The translations under genes were made by a program, and so were the position numbers. A DNA stretch of 64,000 nt from Curvularia sp. ZM96 (taxonomy: Eukaryota; Ascomycota; Dothideomycetes; Pleosporales; Pleosporaceae). The DNA lies in the NCBI GenBank assembly GCA_022457065.1, contig JAJGBQ010000004.1, positions 124,001 through 188,000 of the forward strand. The letters run 5' to 3'. Positions within the stretch are counted from its first letter, which is position 1. Every line of letters begins with the position of its first letter. Shown here one piece after another: positions 21,417 through 33,077 of the stretch. The notes under the pieces were generated by a model. That model made no database searches, was not told where the DNA came from, and was given only the letters and a program-made list of their open reading frames with translations.

Positions 21417-24142
21417 GTGCACGCGAAGAATCGTACTATTACAAAAATAGTACCAGAACCTGGCGTTTGCAGAAACTTCTCATAGTGACTCTAAAGACCC
21501 TGTCGCTAGTCTGAGCTGTCGCAGGTCAATGCTCTTACGGAAAAACCTTAGATAATATGAGCTTTTTTATCTACAGTACTGGCTGGCTAGTTTTTAGTAA
21601 ATTGTAATGCTGCTGTGAGTTTGCGCCAATGTTACGCCTCTGTCGCTTTAGTAAATCGTTATCCCACGTATCTGAGAAAAGACCAAGAGATAGCCCTCGA
21701 GGCCCCATTGGATACCCCTTAGACTAGTGACGCCTAAGTGACGTGTAGTATATATAGTCCTGACCTAACCCATTAGATAGCTCTCTAAGGATTCGTCTTG
21801 ACACTATCTCGATATTCTCATTCCTGCTACTACCACCTAGTCCTCTACGTCTACCTCTTTCGCAACCTGAATTTGAAAAAGCTAGGTATAAACCTTTTTT
21901 TTCGCTCTACCTTTTGTCTCCATGTGAGTCTCTAGTATCGAGTGAGTCTGGTTCTGGACTATGTTCATCATATCCTCTGTCATTTGTTTAGAGCTAAGGT
22001 ATGTCACCACTATTGTACTAGTGACACTAGGGCTTATTGTGCCCGGCGATCAACAACGTGTAGTGAGGCACACTTCTTGACCATAAGATTCAGTTTACCA
22101 GGGTTGAAGGGGGCATGGGAACTTGATGTCGATGTAGAAGAGCTAGGGTGGCTTAGAGGCTCAGGTTGGTTAGGTTGTATGAATTCGTCTTTGCTCATCA
22201 TGTACCCATTCATTGGTGATCAGGTCAATGTTGCAAGTATCTTCTACTGTTAGTCTAGTAACCGCACATGGCGGCGTCGTGCACAATGACGAATCAACCG
22301 TGGTCTGACATGACTTACTACCATGAGAGTAGTGAGTGCGAGTAAGCTGTAGTGAGTAAAAGTAATAGGTGAGAAGGCGATAGTTAACAGTGCTCTTCAT
22401 GCAAGTAGTTTGCCTCTCCATATTGATTGAGCTGATGGTAGCGCGAAGCTATTTCAGTTGTTCTTATAAATAGAGAAGGTAGCAGATCTAGTGTGGAAGG
22501 AAAAAAGCACCGTATGGTATGTTTGGAGTCTTTCGGCACCTTATGGTCCAGCAAAACAAGAATTCCGACATTATCTATTAGAGGAGCGGTCTGATCCTAT
22601 ATCGCTTCTCTCTGTATTGAACTCCACAGATTAAATTATCATGCCTTCTAGACAGCCACCATCTGTGAATACTTACCTCACAGCAAAATCATGAATGTCA
22701 TCCTATTCGATACAGCCATCCCTGGCACAGCTGAGATATTTTACCAAGGCTGGTTTGTTGAGAATAGCCGTGAAATTCATGCCATGACTAGCGTACTGAT
22801 CCATTACTTGAATATCACTCTCAGGAAGTTGATACATGGCCCTAGAGCACACTTTAGCTTTACAAAAATGAGCTACTATATAACCATAGAGTAGATCTAC
22901 AAAACTATAGCTTCGCCAGTAGTAGGCGATGCATATATACTTAGTGACTTTAGTAATCTATATAATCCGTGGTGTTCAAAAACTGCTTACTCACTAATTC
23001 TAGCAGGATCTATATTAACGGACCAGATCATTAAAGGTACTTAATAATTCTTTTGAACGTCTGTCCACAACTAAATTAAAATGTTTGCTTTTTACAGGTG
23101 TATCCCACGGGCTGCCAAGATTGTAGCCTACTAGGCCTGAAACAAATGCTTCGTTGTATTTCCGCTGGCATGAAGCTACGCAGGTGCTAACAGTCTAGAT
23201 CTAGCACGACTCCAACTTATTAACGTGTGCCAAATGCAGCTTATCTCCTTATAAAAAGAAGAAGGCTATTGGAGTGTCGTGCGTGTTCTTCTTATTTAGG
23301 TTCAATTGAGTACTAGTCATGTATGAGTCTGTGTCATGAAGGCGGTGTTGGAGATCTTACCTGTTAGTCAGTATCAGCTTCCTGGAAACCACAATCAACT
23401 GTAGACCTAATCAGTGATTGAACAAGCCGCTTACAAGGTGCGTGTTGCGGCCCCATTACATAAGGTCTGGAAATCTTAAGCATAGTACGTCATGAATAAT
23501 GCTGTATCCTTGTCTTGCTAGGTCACAGGGATATGAGTGGGTGGAGAGGTAAGTAATAAGTGCTTCCGCCCCTTGTCGTTTCCTGCTGTTTTTGGCGGGC
23601 TTCTTCCAAGGTTTTCGTAACTTTTCAATGAAGTGGCCGTTGGCCATTAAGTATTCTATCGGCCCATCTGTGACCTCATCGTTGAGGTACACGATACTAT
23701 CGGAGTTCGATCCTTTTGCTCCGGCTATCCAGGGATCGCAAAGAACCCCACCCTATAAGGTTTTGTTGGGAAGCTGTCTCTTCTTTTTTCTGCGTGTCTG
23801 ACTACGCGATATATCGGTTCGTTACTAAGCATTCTAGATTTTGCAGATCATAGAGAAATATCATCCGCATCTAAAAGGGCGCAGTTTGGCTCCACTTGTC
23901 ACAAGCTGTTCATGCTTTAACTCTATAAAGTTTCTTTGTCAGCTGACGCATATATCACCCCTCTTCGGCCCTTTCCTACCAAAGTTCTGGAGCGAGAACA
24001 ACATGTCGCTATTCCTTGTAAGCCAAGCGCATGAGTCAGGGCATTTTTCGCGTATACGCTCTTCTTACACCTTTCTTAAGCAGAGCTACACGCCATGATC
24101 GCTTTATCCATCTCCTCTATCTGCGTCTCCTTGAGAGTCATC
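21417..24142. other. Gene-free stretch of 2.7 kb
   Basis: Only short frames without motifs occur (for example 21942-22253 and 22691-22894 plus, 23456-23692 minus). Composition is mixed and several segments look like decayed sequence. It separates the ankyrin gene from the putative RiPP cluster. No element ends were found. Confidence 0.45.
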
Positions 24143-24866
24143 ATGAAACATAGTTCCACCAGTTTCTTGTTGACACCTCTTCTCTCGTATTACAAGGGTT
24201 TCTTTTTTAGCACAGCCTGTGTTGCAGCCTCTTTTCTTCTCCTTATCTCAGCTATGCTCTTCACGCCTCACCCCGTTCACCCATATTCCAGGCCAGACTC
24301 TCAGACCCTGGAATCCGGCCTCCAGCCATCTTCCAACGCTCTTCCTCGACTATTTCACCACGACCCAACCTTTTCTGTTCAAGTACAACAGCAGTGGGCT
24401 GACTTTGCGGAATTTCAGAACTTGTCGCATGAGTACGACTACATCTGGGAGAATCTGACGAAACGAAGCGGTGCATTTCTACCAAGATACGACGTTCCTT
24501 CTGGTACTGAAAATATGTGGGGCATAACTATGTTCCATCAACTCCACTGCCTGCAACTTATACGTGGGAAGATTCAACGGCTGCTCTTCCCCAACGAGTC
24601 CCTTACAGAGGAGTATGCTGTGCATGGAGACATTGCCACGGATCATTACCTGCACTGTTTTGATTATTTGCGACAGGTATACATTATATTCCCTCCTATC
24701 AATTGGCGGTAGTGTTAATGTGTGGTTGTAATAGTCTATTCTTTGCCATGCAGATGACACTTTAGAACCAGTGGACAGAACGATAGACGGGCGAATGATC
24801 GCCGACTACACACGACCAAGAATGTGTCGTTCGCTTGAACCTTTATATGCCAAGATCTCTGATTAG
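24143..24866 (+). CDS. UstYa-family (DUF3328) oxidase-like protein 1
   Basis: Two exons, 24143-24676 and 24735-24866, encode 221 residues. The start at 24143 leaves a short cytosolic end before one membrane helix (residues about 20-40). An in-frame ATG at 24095 would add 16 residues. The lumenal part shows both family signatures: HQLHC (residues 132-136) and HYLHCFDYLRQ (168-178), continuing after the intron into SILCHADDTLEP. HxxHC pairs are the presumed metal site of UstYa proteins, which carry out oxidative cyclisation of RiPP core peptides in ustiloxin, phomopsin, asperipin and victorin pathways, and act in cyclochlorotine synthesis. The protein is intact and of normal length. With the second UstYa protein and the KR-repeat precursor nearby, a RiPP role is likely. 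Confidence 0.9.
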
Positions 24867-25578
24867 TGTACCTATGATCAATCAAAACTTCATCTGTGCT
24901 GCACATCATGCCTTGCCTTCCAAACGTCTTGCTGCAGTCCCCTCCATTTATATAGCAATAGAGACTATTTCATGTAGATAGCTCAGACTACGGAAGCTTG
25001 ATAAAAAAGCAAAAAGCGCTACTAAAACTCACTCACAACCTTGGTAGTGCGAGAACAAAGGTGCTTCTCAATTCCAGTTTTCGACTGAATTGGGTGCTTG
25101 CTGCTGGCTCACGGGGAAGGCAAACACTTATTTTTCCAATCCAGACACCTAAGGACTCTCACTAGAATCCCGCATGTGCATCAAATGGTCATTTCGCAGT
25201 TCGGACGCGGTGTTGACTAAAGTATAGTGGGCAAGACTGAGCTTGCAATGCGCGAGAACCAGATTTCATTGTCAGAATGACAAAAAACCTATACGAATAT
25301 CAAGACTTTTGTGTAGCTGATAGTTGTTACACCTGAACAACTCGCCCACAAAGAGAGTATCGTCTTGCCAGATTTACATAGCAAATTATTGGGCTGGGCA
25401 CTTTTGAACCATCTAACCACTGTATCAAATGAATTGCACAAAGAGCCACATCTTTCATCTCAGAGATCCCAAGAACTACTAAATGGTTTTTGAAGATCAA
25501 GGCAGTTCCATGAACAGATCTAACAAGCGTGGAAATATTGGTGTCCTGTGCGTTTGTTAGCTTCGCCAGATGATGGTT
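24867..25578. other. Convergent intergenic region
   Basis: 0.7 kb between the 3' ends of UstYa-like gene 1 and the sedolisin gene. No gene or repeat seen. Confidence 0.6.
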
Positions 25579-27966
25579 TTATGACCAGAATTCTGTATTC
25601 ACTTGCCCTAAACCAGTCACAGGATCCCATCCTTTTGCACATTGGAAACCTTGTGATTTGCAATTTGGATTCGAACCCACTGTGATGTCATTGAAGACTT
25701 CTGGATGAGCGTACTGCGTAGTCCCTATCAGCGTGGATCAAATTTCAAATCCCAAAATCCCGTCACATACCAGGATCGGATTAACGAAACCAATGGTCTT
25801 CTTCCCAATCTTCAGACGGTGTTCATTGATGAGTGTCAAAATTGCACCCCATATTGGTGCGGAAAGGCTGGTCCCCCGACCCCTGCCCCAAACGCCACCA
25901 TTGAACATAAGGAAATTGTTACCAAATGCTGCGACATCAGGAAATCCCCGGCCTTGTAAGTTGTATACACCGTTTTGACCGTCCCTAGACATGCTGCTGT
26001 TACCATTTGTGCCATTGTATCCGCTGAAGCTGAGATTGACCGCATTGAAGTAATCTTGGATATGTTTTTTCTGCCAAACTGGTGCCTCCCAGTTGTTTGA
26101 AAAGCCTCCACCAGAAGGAAAATTGGTTGGTGCTCTCTCGCTTTTCCTATGATCAGGGCCGGATGCATTTTGTAGCGTTGTAGCCCCAACGGTCAGTACA
26201 AAGGGACAGGCACCGGGAACAGAGGGGATGAAAACCGTTCTGTTTGGCCCCGCACATCCGTTGGGATATCCACCATTTGCATATGGGAAACTTCCGACCC
26301 CAGAGTCTCCACTGACGCTGACGACGGTCACTCCTTGCAGACCTAATTTCATAATCTCTAGACATTGTCTTTTCATGTAAGCAGGTGGGAAATATATCTC
26401 GCCGGCATAGTAAGATATAGAGATGACGTTCGTAGGCTCAAAAGCTCCGCACATAGAATCTTGCTGGTAGCCCTCTGGATTCGGATCAGGGTAGACGGGA
26501 TCCTTTGAAAAGTCAGTCATGAACAATGGACAAGACGGAAAACATTACGAATAAACAAACAAAAGCAAAATACATGAACAAGGTGAATGTCTCTATGAGC
26601 GATTGGAAAAACGCAGGAATGGGTCTATCATTATGCAGAAACCGAAGGCCGGAGGAAGCATCTAGACACACACACACATACCAGACATTCGGTGTCCTCG
26701 CAATTGCCTGTGAGGCCATAGGCTGATAAGTTGCAATACGATCCGTCAATTGCGTTGAAAAATGTGTTGAGAAAACCTCTATAATCCGCATTGCTCTCAG
26801 AGTACGGGTCGTCGGTTTGGAATATCACAGGGGTTTGGGGCCAGATCATTGGCCATGTAGACATGAGATCCAGATTGGACTCAGTTGTCATATTCCTCAG
26901 GAGGAAGCCATCCTCGATAGCGCCCGTGGCTCCATTGATGAGTCTCATTTCGGGATAGGTGCTACGTGGTATGTGCGGATGCAAACGGCCGAAGAAGGTA
27001 TCGAGAGCCACTTTACTATAATGATCGCCCAGGCCTTCAAAGAAACCTAGCTCGTTGCCCTTCGAAGCTAGAGTGTTATTTCGAATACCGTATTGCGACA
27101 TTATGCAATCAGTCGTTAGGTAGTTGTCGCAATTATCCGGTCCGACCGCACTAAAATCAAATTCTGGTCCACTTTGACGCCGATTGATGGGCTGAAACGA
27201 TACGCTCGTAGGGTTTTTGCTAGCTCTTTTTCGCAGCGGAGATGAGTTGGCGCTTCGATAGGGGATCTCTTTGATAGCTGGTGTGATGTAATCGACGTAG
27301 TCACGTAGGTGAAGAGGTAGGTGATATCTATCTACAGCAACACTCTGTGTTTGCGAACCGACGCGCTGGAATATGAGAAAGTCTGCATAGACGAGTCTTT
27401 CCATTTCATCCACAGACGCTCTGATTTGCAGCCACTGCTTGTTTGTAGACTGGGAAATACGGCTTCGGGAGATGCCAGAGGAGACAAGCCAGTCTGTAAC
27501 CTGTACACGATGTAATCAGTGTTGACTGTCGACCTCTAAACACAGTCAAGAAATATACAACAACTTACCTTTTCGACAGAAGATTGGTCAGGCGCAAAGT
27601 ATTTGGTGACCTGCTCACGGGTCATGTAGTTACCAAAGTTCTCGGAGTCAGGGTTCGAACTTGGACAGTTAGAATAAGTGTTGAGGATAAAGATCCTTAC
27701 GCTTACAGACTGAGAAGCAACTCTTCCCCTTCTTGCAGGTTTTTCTGGCGCAGACCTATGCGCACAGGAAGCATGAGATTTCTAGGGGCCTTGCGCATCG
27801 CCTTCCACGAATTATACCATTCTGGAGTCTGACTCTCATGTAATGCGTGTGAGGAAGGTATACGACGATGAGCTGAACTAGTTGTGGCCTGTACAAAGTG
27901 AGGTGTTCGAAATGAAACGATACAAAGCCAGGCGACCAATACGATTGCAGCTTTTGCGAACCCCAT
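25579..27966 (-). CDS. Sedolisin (peptidase S53), secreted tripeptidyl-peptidase type
   Basis: Five exons (27707-27966, 27569-27659, 26682-27500, 25771-26502, 25579-25713) encode 678 residues. A signal peptide (MGFAKAAIVLVAWLCIV) is followed by a pro-domain with ENFGNYMTREQVTKYFAP and WLVSSGI, as in fungal tripeptidyl peptidases. The catalytic domain has the Glu/Asp helix region (LGFFEGLGDHYSKVALDTFF), the oxyanion Asp in VSVSGDSGVGSFPYANGG, the nucleophile in GRGTSLSAPIW and the calcium-site end GWDPVTGLG. All active-site residues appear present. Sedolisins work at acid pH outside the cell or in the secretory path. It lies between two UstYa-like genes, so it could trim the RiPP precursor. 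Known dikaritin clusters tend to have S41 peptidases instead, and it may simply be an extracellular nutrient protease. Confidence 0.9.
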
Positions 27967-28858
27967 GTTGGATGGTTAGATCACGGTAAAGCTAACTGGA
28001 AACGTCTTTTCTAAATGATATAAATAAGTTCAGATGTACTCAAGGCTATGTATGGCGAAAGACTGTCTCTAGTAATGGGTCGCATTATACATATTTATAG
28101 TAAAGAGTTAAGGCTTAAAAGGTAATTTTCCAATCCGATAAATTGATCAACTAAGAAAAAGATGGAGTTGTCAGACCGACTGTATTGATTGCTCCGAACT
28201 TTGAAAGTGATGATGTAAGCATATTGCTCTGAGCTAATTTATGGCAAACCCCGCTATTACCCATAGGGTATCACATGCAGTCTAGAGGGAGCACTCTTCA
28301 GCATCTTATCTTTGTTTCTTCTCAATGACGGTGTACTCTCTTCGATGGAGCGTTCTCTGAAAGAGTATCGTCATGACGATGATGAGATAGCTAGCGCTAC
28401 AACCAATTGGAACAATGGGCAAATGGTTGAGCACTAGCTTCAACTTTGTATTTTCAGGCTCCCAATATGAGAGTGAATAGATGTGAAACGTTTAAGCGAG
28501 GGAAGTTTAGGTTCATCGTCAGATAGTTGGCTTACGACCTGCCTGTTCAATCGATTGTTCCTATTCCTACCAATCAGTAGGCGACTAGCGAGAGTATGGC
28601 AAATGGACAAAGTTTCGGCTTACAGTAAGCTGCATAAAAGTTTCCAAATATTTGGTGCTAGAGTTGTATTGAGAAACATTGCAGCAAGATGTAGAAAAGA
28701 TCTAGGGCCTTGTTTTCATCAGCTACTGGACGAAAGGTCCGATAGCAGAAGTATGATGAATATTTCATGCAGCCAATGACGGAAATCTATAGCTTTCGCT
28801 CACTGGGAGACAAGAGGAAAAGTTTTGGGACCACTCTTTGCAATATTCAACTGCCACA
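27967..28858. other. Intergenic, sedolisin promoter
   Basis: 0.9 kb upstream of the sedolisin gene. A plus-strand frame at 28483-28779 has no motif and was not called. Confidence 0.5.
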
Positions 28859-29761
28859 CTATGGAGGTGAGGTCATTTCTTTCTGCCCGCGAGATCGAGA
28901 GGCTTGAGTGAACACCTCAAATCCTCGCTTGAAACCCAGCTCCCAGTCTCTAACTACATTTATATCCTGACAAACATGCGGGGTATTGAAATTAGGGTAT
29001 GGCGATTGTTGATTCTGTACCCAAACAAACGGTGCAAAACCAGGGTCAGCTTTGCATTCAACATATTGGCGGAGAAGGTCGAAGCAGTGATCGACATGTA
29101 TGCGGAGAGTTGTACTGTTAGCCTCCCTTTCGCTGAGCCAGCCCTCGTAGTAGTCGAAGTAGGTGTACTTGAATATGTACTCTAGGCAGTGGAGATAATG
29201 CCTATATTCTAGTTCGGCAAGGAAGTTTGTTTCATTCAAAGGGTCCCGCACGGAGACTGTTGGGTCAAAGCCAGCTCGAGTTAATTGATCCTCAGGAACC
29301 GAGATGTAAACCTCTGCTCCTAGTTTTAGTCGCTGTGTCCATTTTCTTAGACAAAAGCTACATGTCTTACCTTTTGTTATGGAGTGCCAACTTTCGTCCA
29401 CTTCTGGACTTGGTGGGCCTTTAAATGGTGAGTATGCCGCAAGCGTTCCGCGGAATCGAATCTGAACCGGCGCTAGAGGAGGTGATGTTGAGAATGATGA
29501 GTAGTCTCCTAGCAAGGCTGTCTTGGTGGTATAGATGATAGAGATGCGACCAACGTAGATGCCTACACTGAAGACAGCTAGAGTTAAAGCGGAGGCAAGA
29601 AGCGCTTTTAGAAGCCAAGAAAGCGATCTGGACAGCTTTTTCGGAAGCAATTCAGGCTCGAAGTCACACGCGGTGGCTTCGAGGGGTTTCTCAGACGACT
29701 CGGATTGTCGCCCTTTTACCCCTTCTTCCAGTAGTGGCTGGCTAAGCTCGTATCTAGACAT
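28859..29761 (-). CDS. UstYa-family (DUF3328) oxidase-like protein 2
   Basis: A single exon of 300 residues. A cytosolic stretch of about 45 residues precedes one membrane helix (SWLLKALLASALTLAVFSVGIYVG, about 48-71). In the lumenal part are the two family motifs HYLHC (188-192) and HVDHCFDLLRQYVECKADP (222-240), the second continuing into the typical region after YLRQ. A further CSFC pair at 134-137, Asn-glycosylation sites and a C-terminal tail rich in Arg and Ser are present. It is longer than UstYa 1 and has an unusual spacing: 29 residues lie between the two motifs, with a Tyr-rich insert. The motif pair suggests a working oxidase. Most likely it shares the cyclisation of the KR-repeat peptide with UstYa 1. 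Confidence 0.9.
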   Translation of the reverse strand: MSRYELSQPLLEEGVKGRQSESSEKPLEATACDFEPELLPKKLSRSLSWLLKALLASALTLAVFSVGIYVGRISIIYTTKTALLGDYSSFSTSPPLAPVQIRFRGTLAAYSPFKGPPSPEVDESWHSITKGKTCSFCLRKWTQRLKLGAEVYISVPEDQLTRAGFDPTVSVRDPLNETNFLAELEYRHYLHCLEYIFKYTYFDYYEGWLSEREANSTTLRIHVDHCFDLLRQYVECKADPGFAPFVWVQNQQSPYPNFNTPHVCQDINVVRDWELGFKRGFEVFTQASRSRGQKEMTSPP

Positions 29762-32266
29762 GGTTCCCGTTATAGAAAGGGGTTTAATTCTGAAAAAAGA
29801 TTCTATTAACTAAAACCTACGAGAACTTGGCCAACGGATGAGCATTTATAGCTATGACTACATTTGATCATTAACTTATGTATCTAGTCTACTTCAAGCG
29901 CACGATCTACATGACAAGGACTGTACTCAGTTGTCAGAAGATAGTACAGATGCTTTTCCCCATTGTTAATCTTATCAGACATCTTGACATGATATAGGTG
30001 CAGTCGTGTTTGTAAGCATTTAAGTTAGAATATAGAGCATGTTTGTCATAATGCATATATTTTCCACGAATCGCTATAGAGCTTTAGACTCATACCGAGA
30101 AGCTTTACTACAGCTAGAAACAATTTTGGTGGACCTGGAAACATCGCCACAATAGGGAAAGAAACCCTATATCTATCAAGACGGCTTATTGGAAAATGAT
30201 GCTTATTCCGTTGCGGGATGACTGTTGTAAGCGAAGACGCTGACGTGTTCATGGCTACTGTGGGGTACCAGCTACGAATCAGGTGCATCAACAGAGACTC
30301 TTAGACTTTGTTCATACCCCTTGCCAAAGTTCATGTTTGTGTGATCAGGCCACATCTTGAGCTAATATACACCCCACTTTGGAATTTCCTAGCTTTGGAT
30401 TTCCGCGGAATTCAAGTGAAATCCAAACTTTACAGAGTGTGCACAGTCTGACTTCTACACTAATCTAACCAGCATTAAACATCACGATGACAAGCTTACT
30501 TTCCAGATCTGGTTACACGATCTCACTTGCCCCCTCTATTAGGAGAATGAGTTCTAGATGGTTTGTATGATACAACTGCGATAAAAGCTAGATAATCCAA
30601 GTACTAGTTGTGTCACTTGTGTTTTTTTTTTCTCTGCGGCGATTTGGTTAGTAGGTTAAAGTGCTCTGGAAACGCCGAAAAAAAAACGGCCAAGACGCCA
30701 AGTAATGTTCCTGGATAAACATACAAGCATCTTTGGCTTTGCTCCACAGGAATAGGGCCGAGGTATTTTTTCAATGTTCCACTCGCCTGGTCCAGCCGCA
30801 AATCATGAACCTATATAGGTGATCCTTGGAGATAACAGTTACAGAACGTGAACTACTGCAAAGTCTATTTAGACTTTTCTTCGCTCTAGGCTTATGCGCT
30901 ACCCAAGCTTTCATTGCAAGGCTTGACGTAACATTAGTTTTATAACACAACTATACTACGCAACCTAGTGCTAAGTTCTGCATGTCGTAAATACCTCGGC
31001 AGCTATGTGGAGTCAGCGTCTTAGGGTAACATGATTTGTTAAGATTGAGAAAGTGAGGAAGTGATTAGTGATGCGTCATTCAAATAACGCCTAGTAATGG
31101 TAGAGTCTATAGTAGATCAAAAGCAAAACCTGATATTTCTAAGCCGCTACTTGGGTCAATGTGAGCGCTCTGAAGGACAATACAGCACAGTAGCCTTTTC
31201 ACATAACTGTGCATCAACGACTAGACGATGGTCAGTAATTGAATAAGCGTTTGTTCATACGTAAGACACATCAGATAACACTTATCTCTATACTCGCTCA
31301 CCATGATCACTCTACTTGCTAACAATCATCACAATATCCTAATGTTGAGGCAATATACAGTGCATCCTTAGCGTCATAGTGATTAGCTCTACCGTTGCAT
31401 TTCAACTAAATACTAAGTTGTTGAATCTATGTTCTGATTGTGCTAACATGCCAATTTACTCATATGTCTACCATGGTCCTATTCAACCGACTGGAATACC
31501 TGCACCAGCATCGTCTAGTATGGGCGAGTCCAGCCGGGAAGAGAAGTAGCCTAGAACACCGTCTGCCAAAGACATCCTTAACACTTGTCATAGTACATTC
31601 AATAAAAAAATGACCTTGATTTTGTGCTGATGTGGCATGATCGTCTGATCCTAAAGTAGAGTCTTGCCTTTCAAAAAGCTTATATTGATTGTCCCGACAT
31701 TCTATGTAAGTCTTTGGGTTATGAGGTTCTATGCGGTCACGTATTGCCGTCTGAGTGACCGACATCCAGCCGGCTTACAATGATGCATGTCAGAGCAGCC
31801 TGCAAGTTACTATGCTTTTTATTAAGATTCCTTCCCTCCCCATCTGCTGTTATTCCCTGCAAATTGCTTCGTGCTCCTCTCCGCTGAAGATGCTTGGTGG
31901 AAAGTAGCATACGTTCCTAAACTATAATGGTGTTTACACTTTGCAACATCTTGGTCAACTACAAGGGAAATCTGCCGAAGCCATTGGGAATCAATTTTTC
32001 ATTTTCTCAACCAAATTAAGTTGTAGCTAGCGTGAGATACCGCTCAGAATAGTTGAGATAGTTTGGCCAGTTTATACAATGAAGATGTGGTGATATAGGA
32101 TAACTGTAAAGGAAAAAATATATAAAGAGTACTCCAGCCCTCTCTAACAACTCCTGTCATTGTATCCTCATCATCAATACTACAAAAACCTCCACTTCTC
32201 AGCCTCAGATTATATTTGTCTTCCAACAGATCCTCAATCACCGTCATTGGTATTTAACCATTCAAG
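29762..32266. other. Intergenic between UstYa 2 and the precursor gene
   Basis: 2.5 kb with no supported gene in either strand. Short frames (30046-30291, 30613-30801 and 31460-31765, all minus) lack motifs or signal peptides. It must hold two divergent promoters, including the TATA box at 32119-32126. Confidence 0.5.
32119..32126 (+). promoter_or_regulatory. TATA box of the RiPP precursor gene
   Basis: TATATAAA, 148 bases before the ATG at 32267. This is a clean canonical element in an AT-rich setting, suggesting strong regulated transcription. Confidence 0.55.
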
Positions 32267-33077
32267 ATGCAGTTCATCCTTGGAGTTGTCCTCTCTACCT
32301 CCCTCGCTCTGGCTATGCCGAAAGCCGAGATTTGTATGTAGACCAAGAAGCTCCTTGCGATCCTTTGCGGGAGTATTATTGTCTAACTTTTCTGCAGCCG
32401 GACCGCGATACGAGATTGATGCTGCTGGTCGTCTTACATGCACCAATTGCGTTTACGCGGAAGGTATCGACCCTCGAGACCCTGCCGCTGAACTTAGGCG
32501 TGCAGAATTCGAAGCTAGAAACCCCCTTCTGCAGCGATGCCTCGATTGTTTTATAGAAAACCCCGAACATGCGATCACCAAACGCGACTCCATCAAAGCC
32601 GACGACATTGCTCCTGTCAAACGCTGCTTTGCTTGCTACTTCTGGAGCAGTGCAGGTGGTGGCAGTGCCGACTTTGATTCTCAGGGTGTCAATCCAGCGG
32701 ATTCCAGCAATCCAGCGAGCCCCGCTAAGGCAAAACGCTGCTTTTCCTGTTACTTCTGGAGCAGTGCAGGTGGTGGCGGTGCTGAGTTTGATTCTCAAGG
32801 TATTAATCCAGCGGATTCTAGCAATCCGGCCAATTCTGTCAACCCAGCGAATCCTGTTGTGGCAAAACGCTGCTTTGCTTGCTACTTCTGGAGCAGTGCA
32901 GGTGGTGGCGGTGCCGGCTTTGAACCTGACAACTCGAAAGAGAATGGCCTCCAACAAAGACACATTCAGCAAGAATGGGCCGTTCCCTCCAAGCGCTGCT
33001 TTGTTTGCTACTTTGGCGGTGGTGGCTCAGGTGTTGGGGGAGAATTTGAAGGTGTAACTGATGGAAAATCGCACTAA
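32267..33077 (+). CDS. Secreted Kex2-repeat RiPP precursor (dikaritin-like), four core repeats
   Basis: Two exons, 32267-32333 and 32398-33077 (GTATGT donor, TCTGCAG acceptor), encode 248 residues. A signal peptide, MQFILGVVLSTSLALA, is followed by a leader and then four units each starting right after Lys-Arg. Cores begin at residues 99, 137, 181 and 223 and read CFACYFWSSAGGG, CFSCYFWSSAGGG, CFACYFWSSAGGG and CFVCYFGGGG. Linkers of 20-30 residues are Asn/Pro/Ser/Asp-rich (DSQGVNPADSSNPAS). Two older-looking copies, LTCTNCVY (Cys 37) and QRCLDCF (Cys 70), lie upstream. Signal peptide, Kex2 sites and repeated aromatic cores are the defining design of dikaritin precursors (ustiloxin, asperipin, phomopsin), whose Tyr residues are joined by UstYa oxidases. 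Two UstYa genes are nearby. The CxxCYFW core is not one I know. The peptide product is inferred. Confidence 0.85.

Noticed and set aside
23456..23692. 78-codon Lys-rich minus-strand frame
   Set aside because: The frame cannot be extended by splicing to anything recognisable; left as intergenic.
32376..32972. 198-codon minus-strand frame opposite the RiPP precursor
   Set aside because: Shadow of the repeats; no signal peptide, and the plus frame has the clear KR-core design.
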